From the NCBI RefSeq assembly GCF_002632875.1, contig NZ_NJCX01000021.1, positions 1 through 64,000 on the forward strand: a stretch of DNA of 64,000 bases. Direction: 5' to 3'. The translations under genes were made by a program, and so were the position numbers. Positions 42,385 through 52,474 of this stretch are shown here, piece by piece. A model generated the notes under the pieces. That model saw only the letters and a list, made by a program, of their open reading frames with translations, had not been told where the DNA came from and did not search any database. The stretch is from Xenorhabdus kozodoii (lineage in GTDB: Bacteria > Pseudomonadota > Gammaproteobacteria > Enterobacterales > Enterobacteriaceae). Numbering within the stretch: position 1 is the stretch's first letter; each line of letters begins with the position of its first letter.

Positions 42385-44858
42385 TAAACCCCCAATTTCC
42401 ATGATAAAGTGCGTAATATATCAGCAAAAACCCCGGCTGCCGTGACATTATTTCCAGCGCCATAACCGCGCAATACCAGCGGGATGGGTTGATAATAACG
42501 GGTGTAGAACGCTAGTGCGTTTTCACCATTCTTGACTTTATACAGTGGATCATTGCCATCAACAGCAACAATTTTTACGGTACAACGGCCTTGCTCAATC
42601 AAGCCAACATAACGCATGACTTTCCCTTGTTTTGCCGCTTCTGCTGCACGTTGACTAAATTCTTGATCCAGTAGTGGTAAACGTTGCAGGAAACTCTCGA
42701 CATTGCCGCTGCTGTCGAATGATATAGGTAAAACGGGTTCAACATGGATATCTTCCAGCTCCAGTTCATAACCCGCCTCTCGCGCCAGGATCAGCAATTT
42801 TCGGGCAACATCCATGCCAGAGAGATCGTCTCGTGGATCGGGCTCAGTAAAGCCTTTCTCTTTGGCTAACATCGTTGCTTGTGACAGCGTCATCCCCTCA
42901 TCCAGCATACCGAAAATATAGGATAGGGAACCCGACAAGATGCCACTGAACTGGACTAATTCATCACCGGCATGAAGCAGATTTTGTAAGTTTTCGATGA
43001 CCGGCAATCCGGCGCCGACGTTAGTGTCATACAGGAACTTGCGTTTCGATTTCTCAGCCGCCTGGCGGATTTGGCGGTAATAATCCATTGACAAGGTGTT
43101 GGCTTTTTTATTGGGGGTGACAACGTTAAAGCCGTCGCTGAGGAAGCTGGCATATTGTTCCGCAATCGACTGGTTGGAAGTACAGTCCACAATAACCGGA
43201 TTGAGGAGATGGTACTCTTTTTCAAAGCGGATCAGACGGCTCAGGCTAAAAGGCTCCATGGCTTCTGAAAGTGCCTGCTGCCAGTTATCCAGACAGATGC
43301 CTTGCACATCAGTCAACAACGCGCGGGAATTGGCGATACCACAGACACGTAAATCGATATGTTTTTGTTTGAGCCAGACCTGCTGGCGACGTATTTGCTC
43401 GATCAAGGCATTGCCTACGCCACCCACACCGACAACGAAGACTTCAACAACTTGGGCGGTGTTAAACAGCATCTGGTGGCAGAGACGAACCGCTGTAGTC
43501 GCGGCATCATTGTCAATGACGGCGGAAATGGAGCGTTCAGAAGAGCCTTGTGCAATGGCAATGATGTTGATATTGGCCCGTGTCAATGCGGAGAAAAAGC
43601 GGGCAGAAGTGCCTGGCTGAGTACGCATGCCATCGCCAACAACAGAAATAATGGCAAGATTGTTGATCACATCAATAGGATCAAGCACACCGTCTTTTAG
43701 CTCCAGATAAAATTCTTCCGTCAGTGCTTTCTGCGCTTTTACCAGCTCTTTTTGGGGGACACAGAAACTGATGCTGTACTCCGACGAGGACTGGGTAATT
43801 AACACAACAGAAATCCCTTTGCGTGACATGACGGAAAAGATCCGCGACGCCATCCCGACCATACCTTTCATGCCGGGGCCAGAAATGTTGATCATCGCCA
43901 TGTGGTTCAGATTGGTAATCCCCTTAATCAGCATGTCCTGATCTTTTTGTCCATCATCAATCTGGGCATCGCCAATAAAAGTCCCCGGCGCAGCAGGATT
44001 AACGGTATTTTTTATCAGGCAAGGAATTTGAAACTGGGCAATCGGGGCGATAGTGCGGGGATGAAGCACTTTCGCACCAAAATAAGACAACTCCATCGCT
44101 TCTTGGTATGACAGGCTTTTCAACAAGCGGGCATCTTTAACTGCCCTTGGATCACAAGTATAAACCCCGTCTACATCCGTCCAAATTTCACAACACTCTG
44201 CCCGCAGGCATGCCGCCAGTACTGCGGCTGAGTAATCAGAACCGTTGCGTCCCAGTACGACCAATTCACCATTTTCATTGCCCGCAGTGAAGCCCGCCAT
44301 CAGGATGATGTGGTCAGCAGGAATGTTCAGTGCCGCGATGCGTTTGGAAGATTCATGGATATCTACTGTAGATTCGAGACAAGATCCATGTGCCAACAGG
44401 TTTTTGACCGGATCGATGACCGTTACTTTATGCCCACGAGCCTGCAATACGGCTTCCATAATGACAATCGACAGTTTTTCGCCACGACAGATCAGGGAGG
44501 CATTAATGCTATCTGGACACTGCTTTAATAAGGAAATGCCGTGCAGAGTTTGGTGAAGACTGGCTAGCTCACGCTCGACTATCCCTTTCAGGCGCTCATA
44601 ATCAAACCCGGGTTGTTGCTCTTTTAATCCTGACAGCAAATCAGCAAAGATTTGGGTTGCATCACTGATATTGGAAACAATATCTTGCCCTGCGACGGTT
44701 TTTTCGATCATTGCCACCAGATGGTTGGTGATCTTTGCCGGTGCAGAGAGTACCAGGGCGACTTGCCCAAGGGATAACTCGTTCTCGGCGATCTCTGCAA
44801 CACTCAGTACTCGCGGGTGATTCGCAACTGAGGTTCCGCCAAATTTCAATACTCGCAT
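42384..44858 (-). CDS. thrA: Bifunctional aspartokinase I / homoserine dehydrogenase I
   Basis: An 824-residue fusion that catalyses the first and third steps toward threonine. The kinase domain starts [23 protein letters not shown] domains lie around residues 315-460, and the homoserine dehydrogenase NAD(P) motif [17 protein letters not shown] is near 465. ATG at 44858 fits the E. coli start; the longer frame crosses the attenuator. Threonine feedback and thrL attenuation are expected. Confidence 0.98.
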   Translation of the reverse strand: MRVLKFGGTSVANHPRVLSVAEIAENELSLGQVALVLSAPAKITNHLVAMIEKTVAGQDIVSNISDATQIFADLLSGLKEQQPGFDYERLKGIVERELASLHQTLHGISLLKQCPDSINASLICRGEKLSIVIMEAVLQARGHKVTVIDPVKNLLAHGSCLESTVDIHESSKRIAALNIPADHIILMAGFTAGNENGELVVLGRNGSDYSAAVLAACLRAECCEIWTDVDGVYTCDPRAVKDARLLKSLSYQEAMELSYFGAKVLHPRTIAPIAQFQIPCLIKNTVNPAAPGTFIGDAQIDDGQKDQDMLIKGITNLNHMAMINISGPGMKGMVGMASRIFSVMSRKGISVVLITQSSSEYSISFCVPQKELVKAQKALTEEFYLELKDGVLDPIDVINNLAIISVVGDGMRTQPGTSARFFSALTRANINIIAIAQGSSERSISAVIDNDAATTAVRLCHQMLFNTAQVVEVFVVGVGGVGNALIEQIRRQQVWLKQKHIDLRVCGIANSRALLTDVQGICLDNWQQALSEAMEPFSLSRLIRFEKEYHLLNPVIVDCTSNQSIAEQYASFLSDGFNVVTPNKKANTLSMDYYRQIRQAAEKSKRKFLYDTNVGAGLPVIENLQNLLHAGDELVQFSGILSGSLSYIFGMLDEGMTLSQATMLAKEKGFTEPDPRDDLSGMDVARKLLILAREAGYELELEDIHVEPVLPISFDSSGNVESFLQRLPLLDQEFSQRAAEAAKQGKVMRYVGLIEQGRCTVKIVAVDGNDPLYKVKNGENALAFYTRYYQPIPLVLRGYGAGNNVTAAGVFADILRTLSWKLGV

Positions 44859-44883
44859 GAACATTCTTCTCCTGATTTCTGTC

Positions 44884-44918
44884 CAAAAAAAAGCCCGTAT
44901 CTTGTGGGATACGGGCTT
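44884..44918 (-). terminator. thr operon attenuator
   Basis: AAGCCCGTATC and GATACGGGCTT form a strong stem followed on the minus strand by a T-rich run (TTTTTTTT). It lies between thrL and thrA in the position of the E. coli attenuator. Confidence 0.9.
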
Positions 44919-44940
44919 GTTGTTATTTTGTGTGTATGCG

Positions 44941-45033
44941 TCAGCCCGCACCGCAACTCATGGTTCCGGTGGTAATCGTGATGGTTGTATTCATGGTTGT
45001 AAGAACCATTTTTTTCGAGTTGATGCAGTACAT
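44941..45033 (-). CDS. thrL: thr operon leader peptide
   Basis: A 30-residue leader whose C-terminal part is [19 protein letters not shown], matching the Thr/Ile-run logic of E. coli thrL, which ends ITITTGNGAG. AGGA stands five or six bases before the ATG at 45033. The N-terminal eleven residues ([11 protein letters not shown]) have no E. coli counterpart. An internal ATG at MVLTT or MNTT is possible but lacks a ribosome site. The stop lies about 20 bp before the attenuator stem, as needed for ribosome-controlled attenuation. Confidence 0.88.
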   Translation of the reverse strand: MYCINSKKMVLTTMNTTITITTGTMSCGAG

Positions 45034-45084
45034 AGTTTCCTGTCTGTCTTTTGGATTCATTTGACCCCCTATTGGTTAAATTAA

Positions 45085-45692
45085 ATTGTGGTCAATGTCA
45101 AATATTTTTTATGGCGAAAGAAGAAAAAAGCGTCATTTTCCGTATCGAAATTATTCAAAATATAACGCAATAGGCAAATCATTATTTGGCTAGTTGGCTT
45201 ATTTATTAGCATTTAATTTTACAAAAAACATATTTTGTAATTATTTTGTCTTTATGATAAAAACATGTTGTTTGAATATCTTAGTGTCGAGCCAAACTTT
45301 TCGACCGTTCACAGTATTTTTATATCCATTAACATAACTTATTCAAGTTAATAACAAATGGCATAAATTAAAATTAACAATTACAATGAATGTTAACGTG
45401 CTACAATTGATTTTGATATGTATCAACAAAAGTTAGTTTTTTTAGAAGGCAAATGCATTACTGGCTGTTATATTGCTGTTAATAGACTAATATAGAAGCC
45501 TCGTTTTAATCGGGTTTTTCAGGTATGTACCCTCCAGGAAAGCAACGCTAGCTTTGAGCGTAAAACATATCAAAACATTTATTTTGGGCATAAGCTGGTT
45601 TTCTGTCACTCAGAACAAGATCAGCGATTTTCTTTTAATAATAACAGCTTGTGTCATACAGATTCTATTTTTAGCGATTTTAGGTAGCAACC
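45085..45692. other. thrL-arcA divergent intergenic region
   Basis: About 600 bp of AT-rich DNA holding the thr promoter and a long arcA leader. E. coli keeps yjjY and yjtD in this interval; neither is present. E. coli arcA has several promoters in a long leader, which fits, but no individual promoter was assigned. Confidence 0.55.
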
Positions 45693-46409
45693 ATGCAAAC
45701 CCCGCACATTTTGATTGTTGAAGACGAAATTGTCACACGCAATACCCTTAAGAGCATTTTTGAAGCTGAAGGGTATATTGTTTATGAAGCCAATGATGGT
45801 TCAGAAATGCACAACATTCTGTCAGATAATGATATCAATTTAGTGATTATGGATATCAATCTGCCAGGTAAAAATGGGTTACTGCTTGCCCGTGAATTAC
45901 GTGAGCAGGCAAATGTCGCGTTAATGTTCTTAACAGGCCGTGACAATGAAGTGGATAAAATCCTTGGTCTCGAAATCGGTGCTGATGATTATATCACTAA
46001 GCCATTTAACCCACGTGAATTAACTATCCGTGCACGTAATTTGCTTTCACGGACAATGAACCTCAACCATTCAGGCGAAGAGCGCCGCCAGGTTGAAAGT
46101 TATAAGTTCAATGGTTGGGAGCTGGATATCAATAGCCGCTCTTTGGTTAGCCCAATGGGAGATCATTACAAACTGCCGCGTAGCGAATTCCGGGCGATGC
46201 TTCATTTCTGTGAGAATCCAGGAAAAATCCAGACCCGTGCAGAATTGTTGAAAAAAATGACGGGTCGCGAGCTGAAACCTCACGATCGTACTGTGGATGT
46301 AACTATTCGCCGTATTCGTAAGCACTTCGAGTCGATACCCGATACGCCAGAAATCATTGCGACCATTCACGGTGAAGGTTATCGTTTCTGTGGTGATTTA
46401 GAAGATTGA
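45693..46409 (+). CDS. arcA: Two-component response regulator ArcA
   Basis: A 238-residue OmpR-family regulator of respiratory genes, phosphorylated by ArcB under low oxygen. The receiver domain starts [20 protein letters not shown] with the phospho-Asp in [10 protein letters not shown] (Asp54), and the winged-helix DNA-binding C-terminus contains [15 protein letters not shown]. The length equals E. coli ArcA. arcB is not local, as in E. coli. Confidence 0.98.
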   Translation: MQTPHILIVEDEIVTRNTLKSIFEAEGYIVYEANDGSEMHNILSDNDINLVIMDINLPGKNGLLLARELREQANVALMFLTGRDNEVDKILGLEIGADDYITKPFNPRELTIRARNLLSRTMNLNHSGEERRQVESYKFNGWELDINSRSLVSPMGDHYKLPRSEFRAMLHFCENPGKIQTRAELLKKMTGRELKPHDRTVDVTIRRIRKHFESIPDTPEIIATIHGEGYRFCGDLED

Positions 46410-46450
46410 TTGATACCTTTTTATAGGTATGTATCTCTATCATAGCGTAT

Positions 46451-46491
46451 AAAAAGCCCCGTATGTCTTTATGACATCGGGGCTTTTCTTT
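46451..46491. terminator. Bidirectional terminator between arcA and creA
   Basis: AAAAAGCCCCGTATGTC and GACATCGGGGCTTTTC form a stem with A-tract and T-tract on opposite sides, suited to both convergent genes. Confidence 0.88.
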
Positions 46492-46517
46492 TGGTCGGTA
46501 TTTAGCTTAGAGAGGAT

Positions 46518-46985
46518 TTACGCTTTCCACGGCATAATGGGGACGGCACTGATTGCATTTTTAGGCGAACCATCGATCACTTTGTCAGAATAAGTTAAAT
46601 AAATCAGTGTATTACGATTCTGATCATAGAAACGTACAACCTGCAATTTTTTAAACACCAAAGAAGTGCGTTTTTGGAAGACAACTTGCCCCTTTTTGGG
46701 GGATTTTTTTATCTTATCTGCCAATTCAATCGGGCCAATTTGCTGGCAGGATATTGCGGCATCCGATGTATCTTCTGCCAATCCTAATCCTCCCTTGATC
46801 CCTCCGGTTTTGGCTCGGCTCAAATAACAAGTGACATTTTTAACGTCGGGGTCATCAAAGGCTTCTATCACAATCTTGTTATCAGGGCCAAAAAGTTTGA
46901 ACACGGTATCAACAGAACCAATCTCTTCAGCGTGCAAAACCACAGGAGAAAAGAGTAAGGTAGCGGCTATCACTATTTTCTTCAT
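46518..46985 (-). CDS. creA: CreA family periplasmic protein
   Basis: A 155-residue secreted protein of unknown function. The signal peptide is [19 protein letters not shown], followed by [19 protein letters not shown]; CreA features are [23 protein letters not shown] and the C-terminal [10 protein letters not shown] at 46985 gives the better signal peptide than the frame start at 46994. E. coli creA leads creABCD; creBCD are absent here, so creA stands alone between arcA and rob. Confidence 0.93.
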   Translation of the reverse strand: MKKIVIAATLLFSPVVLHAEEIGSVDTVFKLFGPDNKIVIEAFDDPDVKNVTCYLSRAKTGGIKGGLGLAEDTSDAAISCQQIGPIELADKIKKSPKKGQVVFQKRTSLVFKKLQVVRFYDQNRNTLIYLTYSDKVIDGSPKNAISAVPIMPWKA

Positions 46986-46994
46986 TGTTGCCAT

Positions 46995-47675
46995 ATTTAG
47001 TCCATTTGAATTAAATAAATACAGTGAAAATATCTATCATTAACATATAATGTAACCCAATGAATTTAATTAAATCATTTTCACTGTGAATGTGTCTGTG
47101 ATGGAAAATCACGGCATTATACACCCAAGACGAGCAAGTAATGACCTTTAACTTTATACTTCATTGATGATTCTATTTTCTTGAAGGCGTTAAAAACAGG
47201 CGATATATCAAGCAAAAAGTGATGCCATTGGGATTAGGCTGACATCCGGCACATCAGAGGTAAAAATATTTTATCCTATAATTCATATCATTAACTTATT
47301 TTCCAAGACAATGCTTGACATATTACTAAATCTACTATTAATTTATTCCAAGCCAAAACTTGGTTAATTTTATTGATGACTTATTTATAACATTAATGCA
47401 ACAATCAATATACTGATGAAATAATCCTGGCATATTGTACTCATAGAATAAATAACAAAAAGTTATAGTAAACGTTGGTAATTAATGGTCAGGATAGGTG
47501 TACTGCAACAACACTCAGGGAAATTGAAATCTAGGTTTATTTTGGGGAAAAGATAGATGTTGACTATTGACCAAACTACATAATATCTGTTTTAGGAAAA
47601 ATGTCTGTTTTCAATCTAATAAATTATTTTATATTTATATGATTTTCTTTTTGTCTTAATGACTTAGGGAGATGT
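46995..47675. other. creA-rob divergent intergenic region
   Basis: About 680 bp of strongly AT-rich DNA with no coding or RNA feature that I can support. It must contain the rob promoter. Confidence 0.5.
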
Positions 47676-48557
47676 ATGGATCAAACCAACATCATTCGAG
47701 ACTTGCTGCGTTGGGTGGATAATAATCTGGATCGTCCATTGTCTCTTGATAACGTTGCAGCAAAAGCAGGTTACTCCAAGTGGCACTTACAGCGCATGTT
47801 CAAGGAAGTAACAGGTCAGGCAATCGGTTCTTACATTCGTGCAAGAAGATTATCCAAAGCCGCCGTTGCATTACGCCTAACCAGCCGCCCTATCCTGGAC
47901 ATTGCCTTGCAATATCGTTTTGATTCTCAACAAACGTTTACCAGAGCTTTCAAGAAACAATTTGACCGAACGCCAGCAGCCTATCGCCGAAGCGAAGAGT
48001 GGTGCGCGACGGGAATATGCCCTCCCATCTTGCTGGATAACAAGCCCCTGCCGGAGCACAAATTTGTCACGTTGGAAGAGAAATCACTTATCGGCACTGA
48101 GCACACTTGCAGCTACACGCTTGAGCAGTGGTCAGAAGATTGCAAGAATATGCGCCATGATTTTTGGATTAACTATCTACAGGATGCTGAGGTATTACCA
48201 CCCAGACTTTATGGATTACACCATACAACCCCTTGTATGGAAAATGAAGATGAACAGACGGTATTCTATACCACGGCCATAGAACCAGAATATGCGACTT
48301 TTGATACCAAAGATAGCCGTCCGGTCGTCCTGCCGGGTGGGGATTATATTTCATTCAGTTATTTTGGTGATAAAGGGCAGCTACAAGAGTTTCTCTTCAC
48401 AATTTATGGTGTTTGTCTGCCGACACTAAACATCACCCGCAGGAAGGGATACGATATCGAGCGATATTACCTCACCAATCTTGAATGGAAAAATATTGAG
48501 GATGAGACCCAAAATCACGTTGTGGAGTTTGAGTATCTCATCCCAATTGAACGTTAG
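47676..48557 (+). CDS. rob: Right origin-binding protein Rob (AraC/XylS family)
   Basis: A 293-residue regulator. The N-terminal dual HTH (AAKAGYSKWHLQRMFKEVTGQ; QYRFDSQQTFTRAFKKQFDRTPAAYRR) binds mar/rob/sox boxes, and the C-terminal GyrI-like domain (about 125-290) senses ligands such as bile salts or fatty acids. It controls multidrug and solvent tolerance genes. It is convergent with gpmB, and the two stop regions overlap by 4 bp. Confidence 0.94.
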   Translation: MDQTNIIRDLLRWVDNNLDRPLSLDNVAAKAGYSKWHLQRMFKEVTGQAIGSYIRARRLSKAAVALRLTSRPILDIALQYRFDSQQTFTRAFKKQFDRTPAAYRRSEEWCATGICPPILLDNKPLPEHKFVTLEEKSLIGTEHTCSYTLEQWSEDCKNMRHDFWINYLQDAEVLPPRLYGLHHTTPCMENEDEQTVFYTTAIEPEYATFDTKDSRPVVLPGGDYISFSYFGDKGQLQEFLFTIYGVCLPTLNITRRKGYDIERYYLTNLEWKNIEDETQNHVVEFEYLIPIER

Positions 48558-49201
48558 CCTTGTAACTCATCTAAGGCGGGCATATCCAAGTGCGTGATAT
48601 CGCCCGTTGTTTCAACTATCCAACCTGAAGCCAGCCAAGGACTATCCTGATAATCCACCCGCGAGATAGAACAGTTTCTCAATCGTAGGCGACGTTCTGT
48701 GTTAGCGGGAAGCCCCAGAATAGAGCCGATCAAACTGACGAGTGCTATTCCATGACTGACTAACAGTGGACGGCTACCCGCAGGCAGATTGAGGCAATTT
48801 TCCAGTGCGGCGCGCATACGGGTAGATAATTCGTGCATCGATTCACCTTCTGGGATACGTCCATTTGGTGTACCATCAACAAGACTTTTACGCCAGAATT
48901 CTTCCTCTGACGTAAGGGAACAGAGTTCGCGATTTTCCAGAACACCCATGTGTAATTCTCGCAGGCGTGGTTCCAATATGACGTCGCAGCCACAGGCTTT
49001 CGCGATGATTTCTGCCGTTTGGCGTGTCCGACCAAGGTCACTGGTGATAACATGGGTAATGTTTTCTGATTTAACTCTTTGCGCAACCCGGTGAGCCTGG
49101 TGCCGACCAGTTTCAGTCAAAGGACTGTCAGACTGCCCCTGAATACGATGAGCCACATTCCATTCGGTTTCGCCATGACGAACAAGATAGACCTGTAACA
49201 T
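48554..49201 (-). CDS. gpmB: Histidine phosphatase family protein GpmB
   Basis: A 215-residue branch-2 histidine phosphatase once annotated as phosphoglycerate mutase 2. The phospho-His motif is LVRHGETEWNVAHRIQGQSDSP (His9), and the second His is in LLVSHGIALVSL. The true substrate is unsettled in E. coli. The order rob-gpmB-yjjX-trpR is conserved. Confidence 0.95.
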   Translation of the reverse strand: MLQVYLVRHGETEWNVAHRIQGQSDSPLTETGRHQAHRVAQRVKSENITHVITSDLGRTRQTAEIIAKACGCDVILEPRLRELHMGVLENRELCSLTSEEEFWRKSLVDGTPNGRIPEGESMHELSTRMRAALENCLNLPAGSRPLLVSHGIALVSLIGSILGLPANTERRLRLRNCSISRVDYQDSPWLASGWIVETTGDITHLDMPALDELQG

Positions 49202-49255
49202 AGTTATTTTCCGTTATACTGCATCATGAAATAATTCAAAGGATAATTTATTTAT

Positions 49256-49789
49256 ATGTATCACGTTATTGCAGCAACAACTAACCCTGCGAAAATAAAA
49301 GCGATTAGCCTTGCATTCGATGATGTTTTTGGCCCAGGCACCTACCACATAGAAGATGTCAATGTAGATAGCAGCGTACCTCAGCAACCCATAGGTAATG
49401 CCGAAACCCGTACGGGTGCTCGTCATCGTGTTATGGCAGCACGCCAAGTCCGGCCAGAAGCTGATTTCTGGGTTGGCGTTGAAGCAGGGATTGAAGATGA
49501 CATGACGTTCGCCTGGATGGTTGTTGAACACAAACAAATTCGGGGAGAATCGCGCTCCGCTAGCTTGATGTTGCCTGAAAAGATCCTGGAAGGCATTCGT
49601 AAGGGACGCGAACTTGGCCATGAAATGGATGATGTCGCAGGCATCGATAATATCAAGCAGAAAGGTGGTGCGATCGGCTTTTTCACCAATGGTATTCTGA
49701 CGCGCACCAGTGTTTATCATCAAGCCCTGATACTGGCTCTTGTGCCTATTCATCATGAAATTTACAAAGAGTTGAATAACCAACCTTAA
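49256..49789 (+). CDS. yjjX: Inosine/xanthosine triphosphatase
   Basis: A 177-residue NTPase that hydrolyses ITP and XTP to keep non-canonical purines out of nucleic acids. The start [21 protein letters not shown] and the conserved [13 protein letters not shown] are seen. It is divergent from gpmB and convergent with trpR. The large antisense frame here is a shadow. Confidence 0.95.
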   Translation: MYHVIAATTNPAKIKAISLAFDDVFGPGTYHIEDVNVDSSVPQQPIGNAETRTGARHRVMAARQVRPEADFWVGVEAGIEDDMTFAWMVVEHKQIRGESRSASLMLPEKILEGIRKGRELGHEMDDVAGIDNIKQKGGAIGFFTNGILTRTSVYHQALILALVPIHHEIYKELNNQP

Positions 49790-49858
49790 CGGTACATAGT
49801 TGCGTTGCTTGGGGGCACGATGAGATAGCCCCCCACTGCATGATTGAAGTCGCTATTT

Positions 49859-50182
49859 TCAGTCAGTTAATAACTGCTCCTCCAGCCATTTCTTAACATG
49901 AGCTGGCGCATTCTTCAAACTGTTGGAACCACGTGTAATTGTTGCAATACCAACGCCTAGCTCATTTTTCAGTTCGCGCTGGCTCATTTGCCCACGTATC
50001 AATTCCTGAATAATCCGAATCCGTGTTGATAAAGCGGTACGTTCATCGGGAGTCAATAATAGCTGCAAAATAGAATGTTGCAAATTTTGTTCAAATGCTA
50101 TTTTTAACAACTCAACAAAAGTGAGCCAGTCATCGCCATTTTCCGAAGAAAGCGCCGGATCAATCAAATGATTTTGTGCCAT
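49859..50182 (-). CDS. trpR: Trp operon repressor
   Basis: A 107-residue all-helical repressor with the HTH in [22 protein letters not shown]. It binds tryptophan and represses trp, aroH and its own gene. A trp operator lies just upstream at 50192-50213. It sits downstream of slt on the same strand, as in E. coli. Confidence 0.97.
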   Translation of the reverse strand: MAQNHLIDPALSSENGDDWLTFVELLKIAFEQNLQHSILQLLLTPDERTALSTRIRIIQELIRGQMSQRELKNELGVGIATITRGSNSLKNAPAHVKKWLEEQLLTD

Positions 50183-50191
50183 AATTCACTG

Positions 50192-50213
50192 CCATACTCT
50201 TTAACTAGTACGG
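50192..50213 (-). promoter_or_regulatory. trp operator of trpR
   Basis: The plus strand reads CATACTCTTTAACTAGTACG, close to the E. coli trpR operator core GTACTCTTTAGCGAGTACA. It lies 10 bp upstream of the trpR ATG, which supports autorepression. Confidence 0.85.
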
Positions 50214-50236
50214 CAGCATACCATATTTATCTGAAA

Positions 50237-52156
50237 TTAATAACGTCTTTGCCATTCAGCATTTGTCAGCACATTTGGCATTTTTCCCATAAAATTGTGG
50301 TAGAACATATCGTAAGCAAGAACATTTTTGACATAAGAGCGTGTTTCTGCAAAGGGAATGCTCTCAATAAAGGCGATGGGATCGATGTTCCCAGAGGTGT
50401 TAGCCAGCCAACGCTCAACATTTGTAGGGCCGGCATTATAAGCGGCACTGGCAAGAATGCGGTTATTGTCAAAACGTTGATAGACCGAATCCAGATACGC
50501 CGTGCCAATTTTTATATTCGTAATCGGATTCATTAATTGGCTGCTACTGACATAACCCTGGATTTTTTTACTCTTCACCGTATGTTCAGCGGTTTTGGGC
50601 ATGATCTGCATTAATCCACTGGCACCCTTAGAAGAACGGGCCTGTGGGTTCCAGGCGCTTTCCTGACGGGCAATCGCCATGGCATAGCTTTGTGAAATAT
50701 TCTTATCCGACGTGAAGTTTGCAAATTCGTTTTTCCACGCCATTGGGAAACGTTCTTCAAGGTGATCCCACATTTTTCCTGCAATGGTTGCTTGCACACT
50801 GAATGCGTGCCAGTGTTGCTCAAGTGCATAACGCGCTAACTGCTCTTGTTTCAAACGCGCTTGTGAAGAAACCAGAAGATCCCATTCTGAACGCGCCAAC
50901 CCATCCATATTCCAATACAGTAACTCCTGTATCCGTTTAATTGCCGGCATATTGGCAATGGCGCGGTCGGGTTTCTCTGATTTATGGATGATCAGAGAAT
51001 AGGGGATATGTAATTTTTGGGCGGCCACCATGGGGTAAAAACCACGATGTTTGGTCAGCTTATGCAAAATGGCATGACCTTCTGCGCTTTTCCCTTGGTT
51101 GAGCAGAATAACGGCACGCCAATATTGCCACTCATCTTGTTGCTCCGTTTTTTGCGGCAGCAACGAAATCCATTTTTCAAGCCCAGAATAATCGCCATCC
51201 CTCAATGCCAGGCGAGCACGTCTCTCAATCAATTTGCTGGCGTGTGAATTGCGGATGGCCTCATCCCGCCATTTTGTTTGCTCTGGTGTAACGTCTCCCA
51301 TCAATTGCCATGCAACAATATCTTTTAATTGCTGTTGTTCGGCATCATTCATCTTTTGCGAGCGGACAAGGGCAGGAATGCTGACTCTGGCAAGTTCAGC
51401 ATGGGTGCGGGCAAATCGGGGAAAAGCGGTCAGGATCACTGATCGGGTGAAATGGGTTGGTGTAGTCGTTGTGGCAAAGTGTTCAATTAGCGTTGGGTCA
51501 TGTTGCAGCTTCAATAAATTCGCCCCCAATCCCTGATAATGCGATGGCAAACGTTTAGCCAGATAGGTAACCAGTGTGGCGTTATTGGCTTTCATTGCCA
51601 ATTCGATACGCTGCAACATTAAATTGGCAGAGAGATATCCAGCCTGCTCCCAGTGAGTGAATAGCTTATTGCAACTATCCGGTAATGAGCTGCCGTTGAG
51701 CCAAATTTCCTGGGCGCCTTTCCAGGCAACTTGCTGATGCCCCGTAGCCCATTGCGCAAAGTAATAATCACAGCGCGCGGCGACTGAACTTGGAGGGGTA
51801 GGGCTAAATGCCAGAATGCCGCTCCAATCCTCCTTGTTGGCCAGTACATTGATAAAGCGGGGTGCCAGCGAACGTGCTGGTGGCAGGGTAGGGTGAGTAT
51901 GAATAAAGTGTTGAACTTGCTGAGGCGTGGCCGTTGCCAGATCCTGAGATAATTGACGATATTCGAGATAGGGATACAGGGGATAATTTTGCAGCGTTGG
52001 CATCAAACGTGCCACTTCCACCCTATTTTTGGCATCCCATGCCTGCTTTATTTCTTGATATCGTTGACGTTGGGCATCCAAAGAATCAGCATACGCCGCG
52101 CCAGCAACAACAAAAATCCCACTTACAGCCATGACGAAATGCTGCCATTTACTCAT
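50237..52156 (-). CDS. slt: Soluble lytic murein transglycosylase Slt70
   Basis: A 639-residue periplasmic lytic transglycosylase. It has a signal peptide (residues 1-23, ending AGAAYA), a large helical U-shaped superhelix, and a C-terminal SLT domain with the catalytic Glu in AIARQESAWNPQARSSKGAS and then GLMQIMPKTA. ATG at 52156 has GGAG nearby; the longer frame adds residues before the signal peptide. It cleaves peptidoglycan to 1,6-anhydro products. Confidence 0.96.
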   Translation of the reverse strand: MSKWQHFVMAVSGIFVVAGAAYADSLDAQRQRYQEIKQAWDAKNRVEVARLMPTLQNYPLYPYLEYRQLSQDLATATPQQVQHFIHTHPTLPPARSLAPRFINVLANKEDWSGILAFSPTPPSSVAARCDYYFAQWATGHQQVAWKGAQEIWLNGSSLPDSCNKLFTHWEQAGYLSANLMLQRIELAMKANNATLVTYLAKRLPSHYQGLGANLLKLQHDPTLIEHFATTTTPTHFTRSVILTAFPRFARTHAELARVSIPALVRSQKMNDAEQQQLKDIVAWQLMGDVTPEQTKWRDEAIRNSHASKLIERRARLALRDGDYSGLEKWISLLPQKTEQQDEWQYWRAVILLNQGKSAEGHAILHKLTKHRGFYPMVAAQKLHIPYSLIIHKSEKPDRAIANMPAIKRIQELLYWNMDGLARSEWDLLVSSQARLKQEQLARYALEQHWHAFSVQATIAGKMWDHLEERFPMAWKNEFANFTSDKNISQSYAMAIARQESAWNPQARSSKGASGLMQIMPKTAEHTVKSKKIQGYVSSSQLMNPITNIKIGTAYLDSVYQRFDNNRILASAAYNAGPTNVERWLANTSGNIDPIAFIESIPFAETRSYVKNVLAYDMFYHNFMGKMPNVLTNAEWQRRY

Positions 52157-52474
52157 TGCTACATACTCCTTCGGAAGACGATGACCAGTGCCCAAATGCT
52201 TTGCTCGGATGGATGGTTAAAATGCTATGCAATTATAATCATATTATTGATATGGATTATTACAATTGGTAAGACTAAACAGCAGGGCGCAATAGAATCA
52301 AAGACGGAAGGACGCATTTCTGCCCATGCAGGCTTATGTTAGACTCGTCAAGCACGAGCTACAGGGAGGCTTTGTCCGATAAGGCAGGGCGAAGTCATGG
52401 TGAAATACGCCATCTAAGCTCTATAAATGCAAATAATTTTTAAAATTTACTGGTTAATCAAAAGGTAAACTACA

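Noticed and set aside
49214-49783. 189-codon minus-strand frame over yjjX
   Set aside because: yjjX on the other strand has clear family identity and start; this is its mirror frame.
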